Assembly (NCBI GenBank): GCA_965205915.1
Contig: OZ242191.1
Location: 62,001-126,000 of the forward strand
DNA: 64,000 bases
Reading direction: 5' to 3'
Source: VXMO01 sp965205915
GTDB taxonomy: Bacteria; Chloroflexota; Dehalococcoidia; UBA6926
Each line of letters begins with the position of its first letter. Position 1 is the first letter of the stretch. The position numbers were made by a program, and so were the translations under genes. The notes beneath the pieces are model-generated. The model searched no databases. It was not told the DNA's origin and was given only the letters and a program-made list of their open reading frames with translations. Positions 1 through 8,946 of this stretch are shown piece by piece.

Positions 1-1993
1 CGATTTTGGTGATGCCATCCATCAGCCACGGCAGGCGCGCGACGTTTCGCGCCAAGTCGTCATTTACCTTTTTGGACGTGTGGACCGTTTGCACCAGTGT
101 TCGTATCCCCCGGATTCCGTCACTGAACATCTGAGGGGATTCGAGTCGAGGATTTTCGATAAGCGCGATTGTGGTTTCCGGAGCAATGGGCGAAACCTCG
201 CGAACAAGGTACAGTACTTCACCAACATAATCGGCTTCCAAGTCAGATATCCCATCATCCAGCCAAGAAAAGGTGACTAACTGCGGCGGAACGGTTACGC
301 CGGGGGCTTGGTCGCGGGCCAGGAAATCGCCGAATATGGTAAGTAGGTCTCGTTCGCTTTTGTCCAAGTTGTCCTGAATCCAGGGCCGTGCCGTCAGCGC
401 CGCGATGAAATCGCCTGTGTAAATACTTCGAGAATCGAAGACTGTGATGAGGGTTAGGAGGGAGTCGAGGTCCCGTTCAGAGAGATCGTCCTGAATCCAT
501 TCGTATTCCAGGACGGAATCCAGTGACCGGGAGTGCTCCGGGGCGAGCAGCCGGACGGCATCCGTCAGGTACCTGAATCCGATCAGTTCATCGTCGGAAA
601 CATCATCTGAAATCCAGTCATAGTTCAATACTGTCTGACGGTGGGACGCGCCATCGGCTTCCGGGAGGCGCAAGAAGTTGGCCAAATTTCCCAGCGCGCT
701 CGCTTCAAATGAGTCTAGCGAATCCTCCATCCATGGGTACTTTACAATGGTAGCTAGTTCATCGGAGTCATCATCGGAACCGGCGGCCAAGAGCAATGAC
801 AATTGGCGAACCCCATAGGATTCAGACGGGGCGAGGCCGTCTGCGATCCACTCGTACCCCAGGATGGCGCTCAAGGCGGGGCCCTCTTGCGGTTCGGCGT
901 GCTCGAACAGCGGCACATATCGGGGAAGGTACCACGAGTCATCGTCCGTTATTCCATCGGCGACCCAGTCATATGAAGCCACGACGTTCAGCGCCTCGGC
1001 ATGTGTCTCTCCGGCCTTCTCAGTAAGTGATGCCAGAGTGCGGAGAAACGAGTTCTCGGCGAAGGTTGCATCATCCTTAGCCCATTCGTATTCCCAGACA
1101 GTGCGGCCGGCCGGCGTTCCCGTTCTCTCCGCCGCCCCTATGAGATTGCTCCAGCGCTCCAGGGCCTCGATTTCCGTCTGATTGACATTGTCCTGCAGCC
1201 ACGCAACTGAGAGGAGTTCCTCGTGAAAGCCGGTGGAGAGTAGCTTGGAGTTGTTGACGAGATTGGACATGGCGCCGAGGACCTGGTACTCCGACCGCGT
1301 CACATCATCGCGCAGCCATGAGTAGTCGGCGATTATCTCGGCAATGGGATGTAGGCGGGATTCGGATGGCCGGGGCGTGTTCGGGGCAATGGCTGAAACA
1401 CGAATTGCCCCGATTCCGGTTGCTGTTTGCTTTCGATAGTCCGGGGAAGCGAGTTCCGCCACCAATTCGAGTGCCTGCGATTCCTGTCTGTCGGGGCCCG
1501 CGGCGATCCATGGGTATCTTGACAGTGTGGCGCCAAGGTCCGGGTCAACGTCTGCTGTGGCGCGGATTGCGCGAAGGGCACGGCGGTCATCGAGCATGGG
1601 GTTTCCCTCAGGGCCCAGCCACTGGTACAACATGACAGTTTCTGCGATTTCGGGATTGTCCAGGATGAGCCATGAGAGATCGTCGAGAACTCCGGCCTCT
1701 TCGGCGGTCACGCCATCAACGACCCATGAGAGGCCGGAGATTTCTTCGCCCAGAGATTCGTCCTCAATAGCGATGCGGCGGATGGCGGCCCATGCAATCC
1801 AATGGGCAGTGTCCGGTCGGGTTTCGAACCAGCTTAGACGCTCGGTGGCGGTCGGCTCAGGTGTGGGAGTTGGGGTGGGCGGCAGCGGGGTAGGGGTTGG
1901 AGTGGCTGAGAAAGCTTCGCAGGCGCTCAGAAGCACAATCAACGTTGCAATGGACGTGGCTAGAGCGAAACGTATCCGGACGGAAAGGGGCAT
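1..1993 (-). CDS. W-x-D repeat lipoprotein, C-terminus outside window
   Basis: An open frame runs on the minus strand from ATG at 1993 to the left edge (664 codons, no stop), so the C-terminus is missing. The N-terminus is a lipoprotein signal: a hydrophobic stretch ending LLSAC at residue ~25, then a Pro/Thr linker. The rest is about 15 units of roughly 40-50 residues, each with a core like YxW[IVL]xD[GD][ILV]xxxE (SWVVDGVTAEE, EYEWIQDDLSER, TFSWLDDGISDLE and others). Function is unknown; the repeats suggest a helical scaffold on the outer surface. The gene at 17107-18621 has degenerate copies of the same unit. I recognise no named domain. Confidence 0.85.
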   Translation of the reverse strand, partial: MPLSVRIRFALATSIATLIVLLSACEAFSATPTPTPLPPTPTPTPEPTATERLSWFETRPDTAHWIAWAAIRRIAIEDESLGEEISGLSWVVDGVTAEEAGVLDDLSWLILDNPEIAETVMLYQWLGPEGNPMLDDRRALRAIRATADVDPDLGATLSRYPWIAAGPDRQESQALELVAELASPDYRKQTATGIGAIRVSAIAPNTPRPSESRLHPIAEIIADYSWLRDDVTRSEYQVLGAMSNLVNNSKLLSTGFHEELLSVAWLQDNVNQTEIEALERWSNLIGAAERTGTPAGRTVWEYEWAKDDATFAENSFLRTLASLTEKAGETHAEALNVVASYDWVADGITDDDSWYLPRYVPLFEHAEPQEGPALSAILGYEWIADGLAPSESYGVRQLSLLLAAGSDDDSDELATIVKYPWMEDSLDSFEASALGNLANFLRLPEADGASHRQTVLNYDWISDDVSDDELIGFRYLTDAVRLLAPEHSRSLDSVLEYEWIQDDLSERDLDSLLTLITVFDSRSIYTGDFIAALTARPWIQDNLDKSERDLLTIFGDFLARDQAPGVTVPPQLVTFSWLDDGISDLEADYVGEVLYLVREVSPIAPETTIALIENPRLESPQMFSDGIRGIRTLVQTVHTSKKVNDDLARNVARLPWLMDGITKI

Positions 1994-2009
1994 TCGCAGC
2001 CTCCTCTAG

Positions 2010-2406
2010 CCGCCCAGTTTACTCCATAAACGGTTGAGTTGGTCAGGTTCTTCGCTGCGTTCGGAATGAGGGGTGGGGCAGGGAGGATTCTGAGTCCCCC
2101 TACGGGTTGTTTGAGCGGGTTGGGCGTTATGGGGGTTGGTTTGCCAGTGGGGGGTAGATTCTGGCCGGACGGCCAGAATGACGGGAGTGTTGAGCAGAAT
2201 TACGGGTGGGTGGCGCCCCCGCCTTCGCGGGGGATTCGGGGGAATGACGGGGGGGTGGGGTGGCCCCCCGCCTTTGCGGGGGATTCGGGGGGGGGCGCGG
2301 GGGGATGACGGGGGGCGGGTTAGTGGAGGCAACTCTTGTTGTTGCGTTGGTGAGTAAACTGTGTGGTGTAGTGCCGTATTAAAGGTGATCTGGCGCCGCG
2401 GATACG
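2010..2406. repeat. intergenic region with dispersed palindromic repeats
   Basis: No gene is visible here. The stretch holds several dispersed palindromes: a copy at about 2050-2070 (TTCGCTGCGTTCGGAATGA), a perfect 9-bp-stem hairpin at 2157-2185 (ATTCTGGCC/GGCCAGAAT followed by GACGGG), and two copies of a CCCCCGC/GCGGGGG type between 2211 and 2310. The same families recur through the window. Confidence 0.7.
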
Positions 2407-4497
2407 GTGGCGGGAGCCGCGCGGCTTGAGAGGCACGAGAATGGCGAGGACGGGAACCGGGGCGAGGCTTCCATTCTATACAATAGCCTTAGTGATGGCG
2501 GGCTGACGGTCATGGCGGTGCTTGCTTTCGGCATCGGAGTTGCGTCGCGCGCCGATGCGCAGGACGGCGGAACTGGTGCTGATCTAGGGCCTCCGAATAC
2601 TCGGATTACGCCGACTCCGTATCCTACGTTTGTTCCGGGTTGTAATCCCCTTCATCCTAATTCGTGTAACACACCAACCCTCACGCCTGTCCCGCCGACG
2701 AATACACCAACACCAACTCCGCCAACATCGACGCCAACACCCTTGCCCACGCCGCCTGCCGTAACCGGCGTCTCGGTGGCGGCCACGACGCCGTTTGGCA
2801 CGTTCAAGAGAGTCAACATAAGGTGGACGTTCATCACTTACGCCCCCACCTACCGGGTGGAACGTCGAATCGGAAGCGGAGGGGCTTGGGGAAGCGTCCT
2901 GCCACTTAGAGATAACGGAGATGATTGGGCAAGGCAAGCAAGGACATGGGGCGACGTCTACCCGGCCAGTTGCGCGGGGAGGAACTATTTCCGCGTGTCC
3001 GCGCGGGGTAATGGTATCAGATACAGAACTGCCTATGGGCCTCCCTCTGCGAGCAGGTCCATCAGCACCACGGCGCTTGCGTGCCCAACGCCGCCGACGC
3101 CCACGCCAACACCGACGGATACACCCACACCCACGCCCACTCCAGTACCCCCCACTCCGACGCCCACGCCGACGCCGACCGTAACGGCCACACCCCCACC
3201 AGGCCCTTGCCTGGCATCAAGCAGACCGGCCGTACCAATTGGCTTTGATGCGGAATTTGGAGGCCAATACGACAAAGCAATCAGGCTAGAATGGACCGTT
3301 AGCACAACAAAAACTGCTTCGTACGAGATTGGAAGAAAAGTCTTGGGTTCTGATCGTGGATACGCCATAATTGAGGCAATAGATCCAAATATCGGCAAAT
3401 ACATAGACGATAGTCAAGACTTGATCATTGACACAACTTACGAATATGCCGTCCGCTCCAAAGTCTGCGACTTGTCGAGTGATTGGGTTGGACCTGAAAC
3501 TGTTGAATTAATATTGTTTGAACCCAATCCCCAAGTGCTCGAATCCAGGAGTTTCTATCTGGATTGGACTGTTCCGGCAACATTCCGACCTTCTCAATTC
3601 TCATTTAAGGTCGTGGTACCGGCCAATACCGGATTTGAATTGAAGCGCTATGGCCAAGCGGGTAGGTCACGTTGTGACTGGCCAAGCTCCTCGCCCACTG
3701 AATCAACAACAGGATACTTGAGCTTGGGGGAGTCACGTTCCAAGTTTAATTTGCTGCGTTGTTCTCGGGGAACAGGAACCGCCGATGTCTATGTTCTCCA
3801 GAGCGATTCCGGACCTATTCCACCATCATTCGTTATCGTTAACCAATGGCGAATCGATGCCGCAGTCCATGAACATGATCACGTAGTCAAATATAGGGTG
3901 GACGACACGCTCCTGCCGGAAAGGCCGGCAAATTATTTCCGGAGTTATGATCCTATAGTCAGAAGAGAGTTTTCCAGCGCAGTTGATAAAGCTGCGGAGA
4001 TATGGAATAGCGGTCAAACTGGTCAAAATCAGACTACAATGCCCATAAGGTTTAAGAAGGTGGAATCCGGCTCAGCTGTCGTTGCTGACGTCGTCCTTAA
4101 AGGATTTTGGGCACTGGAAACTGCCGGTGGCGAACGATGCGGCTCCACGAGTCCACCTGGTTGCTTCAGGGGTTCCACACCAGAAGACCAAGTCGAGCAC
4201 TATGGGACTAATCAGTCGATCCTGGTCCGTTTCCCAGCATCAGGGGGAGCTGACGCGCACGAAACTCCTATCGTGATATGGACGACTGATCCTCCAAGCC
4301 GGGGGCGCATGCCGGATAAGACCAGGCGCAATGGCATTGATCTATTGATGCATGAGTTGGGACACGCTGGTGGTCTCGGGCATCCAAGTCTTGCACTTGG
4401 CCAGAAAAGCATAATGGCATATGGGTTTAAGGTATATACCGAGCCTCAACAGTACGACCGGAACGGTATGACGCATCTATATCAGGAACACCCATAG
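2407..4497 (+). CDS. secreted multidomain metzincin metalloprotease
   Basis: Two Pro/Thr linkers flank a fibronectin-III-like segment (about residues 115-220), and a second such segment follows (about 275-370). The C-terminus is a metzincin domain: HELGHAGGLGH (His at about residue 649, DNA 4351) is the HExxHxxGxxH zinc motif, and SIMAY follows as the Met-turn. The GTG at 2407 is a poor start. A better one is ATG 2441, preceded by GAGAGG, which reads MARTGTGARLPFYTIALVMAG in another frame; adding one base near 2503 joins it to LTVMAVLAFGIGVASRADA and makes a good signal peptide. There is therefore probably a one-base deletion, or a sequence error, in the signal peptide. The product is likely exported. 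Its target is unknown. Confidence 0.8.
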   Translation: MAGAARLERHENGEDGNRGEASILYNSLSDGGLTVMAVLAFGIGVASRADAQDGGTGADLGPPNTRITPTPYPTFVPGCNPLHPNSCNTPTLTPVPPTNTPTPTPPTSTPTPLPTPPAVTGVSVAATTPFGTFKRVNIRWTFITYAPTYRVERRIGSGGAWGSVLPLRDNGDDWARQARTWGDVYPASCAGRNYFRVSARGNGIRYRTAYGPPSASRSISTTALACPTPPTPTPTPTDTPTPTPTPVPPTPTPTPTPTVTATPPPGPCLASSRPAVPIGFDAEFGGQYDKAIRLEWTVSTTKTASYEIGRKVLGSDRGYAIIEAIDPNIGKYIDDSQDLIIDTTYEYAVRSKVCDLSSDWVGPETVELILFEPNPQVLESRSFYLDWTVPATFRPSQFSFKVVVPANTGFELKRYGQAGRSRCDWPSSSPTESTTGYLSLGESRSKFNLLRCSRGTGTADVYVLQSDSGPIPPSFVIVNQWRIDAAVHEHDHVVKYRVDDTLLPERPANYFRSYDPIVRREFSSAVDKAAEIWNSGQTGQNQTTMPIRFKKVESGSAVVADVVLKGFWALETAGGERCGSTSPPGCFRGSTPEDQVEHYGTNQSILVRFPASGGADAHETPIVIWTTDPPSRGRMPDKTRRNGIDLLMHELGHAGGLGHPSLALGQKSIMAYGFKVYTEPQQYDRNGMTHLYQEHP

Positions 4498-4507
4498 GAG
4501 GTTGCTG

Positions 4508-6667
4508 GTGGCTAGCAAGGACACGCCAGTGGCAGTCAACGGTTTGGTTTCCAGTCCGACAATCGTGACGGTTGCCATTGGCTTCGTCATCCTCCTTGTC
4601 ATTCTCGGTGGCGGCTGTTCGAGTGACACAGGGGACGTAACGAATGAGGGAGCCGATAGGAGAATCGAGAGCGAGACTGATGTCGGTGATGGCGAGACCA
4701 CCGTAACAGCTAACGCGGAGAATGACTCGGTTATCCGTACTAGCCTAAATTTCAGTGACCTTGAAGACGATCGATATGCCGTGCCTTCACTTGAGCGTCG
4801 CATTTTCGAGTCTGATGTGGTCGTTCACGCGGCAGTCATCGGTGAATACGCAGGAGGTCTCAGGTTCAGAGCGCATGAATACCTGAAGGGGACAGGCGGA
4901 GATGAGTTTTTTGTCAGAGTGCATATCGAGCGTCGAGACATGCAATGGGATGATCGACCTGCGATCCTGCTGTTGCAGGAATCGGATGTAGTGGAAGAAT
5001 ACAATCAGACGGCTATTGCAGGAGGGGCGCCCAGCGAGTTCCATTTCTCGATTTTCCCATGGAGCTATATAGGGGACCGGGAATGGAGCTATTCGATCGA
5101 AGGCACTAGCCCGCTCTGGCTGCCACTAACAACCACTAGTTCAGATCTGAGCCTTAACAGCCCCGACCGCGAGTTTATAACAGAGTCTGAATCGCCCTTA
5201 GGCGAGCGTCATCCGACCATAACGCTGGGAGAGTTGCGCGACATAGCTGCGTGGCTGCATGGCGGAAGTGGTGTCGATGGTTATGAGCAGTGCATCACCT
5301 CAAGCATCGACTATATTGATTTCTATCGGAATTGGGAAGGTCTCTTTGGCGAGCAATACAGTGAAGACCCCCTCACCCTTGATACTGAGTCAGGACTAGG
5401 GGCCGATCATGTGCTGTTGGAGTTTGAGAGCGCCAAGACGCCAGAATACAATCGGGTCTGGCTTACGGGTGCAGATGCTCAGATATTTCGGGATGTGATT
5501 GTCGATGACGATACTTCTGCTTCAAACGGTTATGAGGAGCAACTCAAGACTGCCAGACCTCTCCCTACAGGCTTTTATCAACTCACCAGCCATATTCAGT
5601 TAGCGGAATATTTTCCGTGCCAATTTAATCCAGAGTTAAACAAATTGCCGATTGAAGTCACCGTCGCGGCTCCAGAGGGCACACTACACGAAGCTTTCTT
5701 TGATTCGGTGGCGTTGAGTGGGGGGGGCGTCGGGGCGGCGGGCTCGTCCGGCGTGATTGACCCTGATGAATTCACCGTCAGCAGCGATGACGTCGAGATT
5801 GATAGCCTTGAGTGGGACAGCGGCTCCGTCGTGCTGGAGTTGGATGATTATGTCTCGCTGTCCGGGCAGACGCTGGACTTTATTGAGCTGGACGGCTCCA
5901 TCGATACGTTGCTGGCTATCGCCGATGCGACGGTTAATCAGACGGCCGCGACTTGGACATGGAGCGTCACCGGCGCGCCCTGGGAGGATGGCGATCTGCT
6001 GATGCTGCGTATTCGGGAGACGAGCACGGGGCCCACTGTCGTGACGCCCAGGCCCGGCGCTACGTCGTCAACCGATCCAGGAATCGTCATTCCAACGGCC
6101 ATTGCCCACGCCGTCGTCGCATGGAACGAGGCGGTCGCCACGCCCTGGCCCCACGTGCTCTTCTGCGAGGGGAGTGGCTGCACGATAAACGGCGTGGACA
6201 GGAATACCGACGGCAGGTCGATCGTCATTAACACAGAGTTTGGAACTCGTGAGCGCGGCATCGCACACGTGAAGCCGCCATTTTCTGATGCCCTCGAACA
6301 CATAAGCGCCCCGATAATGATCATCGAGGTACCGGCGCGTCGACCTCACCCAGACATTGAAGGGCGTTTCCTGACGATCACCTGGGTCAACGATCCCGAT
6401 ATGCATGACGAGAAAATAGACGAAAACAGCCGCCGCCGCTACTACTACGCGCCGAGGACGGTCATGCACGAATTCGGCCATGCTGCGGGCCTGGAAGACC
6501 TGTATCTGCTTGAGGGCGGATGGTGCAATAACTTCGGCATATGCAGCTACCCCGACTACATCATGGGTAGGGCCGAGAAGCCGACAGCAATTCCGAACGA
6601 GGATCGGGACTACCTCCGGGACGTATATTACAACCATACGCCGCATCCGGTTTCGTCAGGGCAGTGA
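4508..6667 (+). CDS. putative lipoprotein metzincin with conserved C-terminal module
   Basis: AGGAGG at 4497-4502 lies 5 nt before GTG 4508, which is preferred to TTG 4502. The hydrophobic N-terminus ends LGGGC, a weak lipobox. In order: an N-terminal domain shared with the downstream paralogues (SLERRIFESDVVVHAAV, then EYLKGTGG), the ~100-residue module found in all six paralogues (TLHEAFFDSVALSGGG to WEDGDLLMLRIR, about residues 395-505), a Pro/Thr linker, and a metzincin domain with HEFGHAAGLED (His ~654, DNA 6467). The third ligand would be Asp, as in HExxHxxGxxD snapalysin-type enzymes. It starts immediately after the upstream protease, with which it probably forms an operon. It is the only complete copy of the long architecture in this family. 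Confidence 0.82.
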   Translation: MASKDTPVAVNGLVSSPTIVTVAIGFVILLVILGGGCSSDTGDVTNEGADRRIESETDVGDGETTVTANAENDSVIRTSLNFSDLEDDRYAVPSLERRIFESDVVVHAAVIGEYAGGLRFRAHEYLKGTGGDEFFVRVHIERRDMQWDDRPAILLLQESDVVEEYNQTAIAGGAPSEFHFSIFPWSYIGDREWSYSIEGTSPLWLPLTTTSSDLSLNSPDREFITESESPLGERHPTITLGELRDIAAWLHGGSGVDGYEQCITSSIDYIDFYRNWEGLFGEQYSEDPLTLDTESGLGADHVLLEFESAKTPEYNRVWLTGADAQIFRDVIVDDDTSASNGYEEQLKTARPLPTGFYQLTSHIQLAEYFPCQFNPELNKLPIEVTVAAPEGTLHEAFFDSVALSGGGVGAAGSSGVIDPDEFTVSSDDVEIDSLEWDSGSVVLELDDYVSLSGQTLDFIELDGSIDTLLAIADATVNQTAATWTWSVTGAPWEDGDLLMLRIRETSTGPTVVTPRPGATSSTDPGIVIPTAIAHAVVAWNEAVATPWPHVLFCEGSGCTINGVDRNTDGRSIVINTEFGTRERGIAHVKPPFSDALEHISAPIMIIEVPARRPHPDIEGRFLTITWVNDPDMHDEKIDENSRRRYYYAPRTVMHEFGHAAGLEDLYLLEGGWCNNFGICSYPDYIMGRAEKPTAIPNEDRDYLRDVYYNHTPHPVSSGQ

Positions 6668-6681
6668 CAGGAGGTGCAGTG

Positions 6682-8580
6682 ATGTTGGCAATGGTACGCC
6701 GAAGACGACGCCTCTACTCCGTTGCTGGAGTCCTCATAGTCCTGGCCGTGGCGTTGGCAGCCGCCGTCCTCTATGCCGGATCAATGAGTCTGAACGGGAA
6801 TTCGCCACTGCCGGGCGCGTCTGGAGGCTTGCAGCGAGAGTCTGCTTGGTGGATCCCTCCCCCCGACTTCCCCCCGACTTCGCTGGAGGAGAGGATAGTG
6901 CGGAGTGACGCCATAGCAAGGGTGACTCTGGTATCCGCGGCCCAGGTGGTGGAGGAAATCTCCGGATGGCCCAACCAAGGAGACACTTCGTACGCAAACG
7001 CGCTGGAGTTCAGGTTCAAGGTACTGGAGCACCTGAAGGGGAGCGGTGGAAGCGAGCTTGTGGCGATAGCAGTTGACTGGTATGAGCATTTTGCAACTAG
7101 GGCGGAGGCGGGCGCAGGCGCAGAAGACTTCCTGGGAGAGAGGGACACAAGGTGGGACGCCCGGGAGGCGATAGTGTTCCTGCATGATGACGAACCGTAT
7201 CTGCCAAGCACCGGGCAAGCGGACAGGTACCTCCTCTGGTTTCTGCGCAACACCTATGGGCAGGAAATCTACACTATAGCCAGCCCCTCCAAGATGTGGC
7301 TGCCGGCGGCGTCTGACAGTCTACCAGTACCAGCTGACCAGGCGAGGGCATCCAGCGGAGGGACGCAGCGCTTCCTTCTTGAGGAGCCGCCTTCGGGGGG
7401 CGGGGCAGTGCTTTCAGGGATGGCGCGGGCCCTGTCGGGTAATCAGGGCGCGTCGCAGGCCGCCACCATCAACCTGGCGGACATGAAGACAAAGATCGCA
7501 GAGCTGGACGCGGAGGTCGGGGAGGGGGACGGCTCGGAGGAGTACCGGGAGTGCGTCCGGTTCAAGTACGAGTGGGAGAACTGGGTAAGCCTAACCAAGG
7601 AAGAACGCGCCGCCGAGGGCGAAGGCGGCTACGACTACGATCGGTACGACCATGCACTGGCGTCCGGGCAGGCGGCGGGCAGCTTGTTCCACACCTACGA
7701 GCTCTGGCACATCTGGGTGATTGACTATGGCGAGACCATCCCCAGCAAGTATGCGAGCATGTTCCAGCTGGACGGGCAGGACGAGGGTCTATTCGTCGTG
7801 GAGTACCCCGGCGAGGTGTCCCCGGCACGTCCACTTCCGGCGGGGGAGTACAGGTTCTACTTCATCCGCATGGAGAAGGGGCTCGTCGTCTGCGACGGAC
7901 TGCCGGAGGAGGAGCGGACGAGCAAGGAGCACTTCGTGACCGTCACCGCTCCCACCGGCACGCTCCACGAATCCTTCTTTGATCCGGTGGACCTGACAGG
8001 TGGAGGCGCTGGCGCGACGGGATCCTCCGGGGCCATCGACCCGGATGAGTTCACCGTCGGCAGCGACGACTATGAGATTGAGAGCCTCGTGTGGCGGAGC
8101 GGGTCCGTCGTCCTGACGCTGGATGATTATGTGTCGCTGAGCGGGCAGACGCTGGATTTTATTGAGTTGGATGGTTCTATCGATACCTCGTTGGATGTCT
8201 CCGACGCTTCGGTCAATCAGACGGCCGCCACTTGGACGTGGAGCGTCACCGGCGCGCCATGGGAAGACGGCGATCAGTTGATGCTGCGCATCCGCGACAC
8301 GAGCACGGGGCCCACAGTCGTGACACCAACGCCAACACCCACACCCACGCCGACGCCGGGACCAACCGTGACGCCGGGACCAACCGCGACGCCCACACCC
8401 ACGCCGACGCCCACGCCGACTCCAACTCCCACTGCCACTCCGAATCCCGCCAGAGGGAACCCCTCAGTCGGCGATGTGACCGGAACCGGTGTCCGCGTGA
8501 GTTGGGACAGGGTGAGGCCGTCCGGCACGTACCTGCAGGACGTCCGCGGCAACTACCGGCTCGCAGACACAACAGACTAG
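6682..8580 (+). CDS. paralogue B: exported protein with conserved module, cut by in-frame stop
   Basis: ATG 6682 is chosen over GTG 6679 or 6664 because the near-identical copy at 19060 keeps the ATG but has GCG in place of GTG; AGGAGG is at 6669-6674. The N-terminus is basic then hydrophobic (about residues 12-32). The N-terminal domain reads SLEERIVRSDAIARV, FKVLEHLKGSGGSE, GERDTRWDAREAIVFL. The conserved module (TLHESFFDPVDLTGGG to WEDGDQLMLRIRDTSTG) is followed by a TPTP linker and the start of a fibronectin-III-like domain that stops at TAG 8578. The frame stays open beyond it to TGA 8743. Function unknown; probably cell-surface. Confidence 0.75.
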   Translation: MLAMVRRRRRLYSVAGVLIVLAVALAAAVLYAGSMSLNGNSPLPGASGGLQRESAWWIPPPDFPPTSLEERIVRSDAIARVTLVSAAQVVEEISGWPNQGDTSYANALEFRFKVLEHLKGSGGSELVAIAVDWYEHFATRAEAGAGAEDFLGERDTRWDAREAIVFLHDDEPYLPSTGQADRYLLWFLRNTYGQEIYTIASPSKMWLPAASDSLPVPADQARASSGGTQRFLLEEPPSGGGAVLSGMARALSGNQGASQAATINLADMKTKIAELDAEVGEGDGSEEYRECVRFKYEWENWVSLTKEERAAEGEGGYDYDRYDHALASGQAAGSLFHTYELWHIWVIDYGETIPSKYASMFQLDGQDEGLFVVEYPGEVSPARPLPAGEYRFYFIRMEKGLVVCDGLPEEERTSKEHFVTVTAPTGTLHESFFDPVDLTGGGAGATGSSGAIDPDEFTVGSDDYEIESLVWRSGSVVLTLDDYVSLSGQTLDFIELDGSIDTSLDVSDASVNQTAATWTWSVTGAPWEDGDQLMLRIRDTSTGPTVVTPTPTPTPTPTPGPTVTPGPTATPTPTPTPTPTPTPTATPNPARGNPSVGDVTGTGVRVSWDRVRPSGTYLQDVRGNYRLADTTD

Positions 8581-8745
8581 TCGTTCGGCGCGTATATCGA
8601 CGTCAGTACGTGGGGCACTCGGAGGCAGGAAGCGACGGTGTCCGGCCTCACGTGCGAGACGAATTACGACTTCCAGATCGAAGCGGAGTACTCGGACAGC
8701 TGGCACGACTACGCCAGCGTCAGCGCAACCACCGGAGGATGCTGA
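8581..8745 (+). pseudogene. detached end of fibronectin-III-like domain of the preceding gene
   Basis: After the TAG at 8578-8580 the same frame continues for 54 codons to TGA 8743-8745, with typical Fn3 strands (SFGAYIDVSTWGTRRQ, SGLTCETNYDFQIEAEYSD). The stop therefore splits one domain. It is a recent nonsense mutation, a sequence error or, less likely, a read-through site. Confidence 0.7.
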
Positions 8746-8827
8746 TAGGGAACCACAAACTGAAAGGGCGCGGGAGAGCCGTTCGCCCTTCGACAGGCTC
8801 AGGGGAACGGAGGAGGGACTCCCGATG

Positions 8828-8925
8828 GATTCCGGCTTTCGCCGGAATGAGGGGGATGCGTTACGCGGTCTGGTTTGCCAATGAGGGGTAGATTCTGGCC
8901 GTCCGTGCCAGAATGACGGGGGTGT
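8828..8925. repeat. two dispersed palindromes, different stems, similar flank
   Basis: The first copy at 8828-8852 has stem ATTCCGGC/GCCGGAAT followed by GAGGGG. The second at 8891-8920 has stem ATTCTGGC/GCCAGAAT followed by GACGGG. They lie between the 3' ends of convergent genes, so they may also act as bidirectional terminators. Confidence 0.65.
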
Positions 8926-8946
8926 TGGGCGGGGGGATGATGGCCC

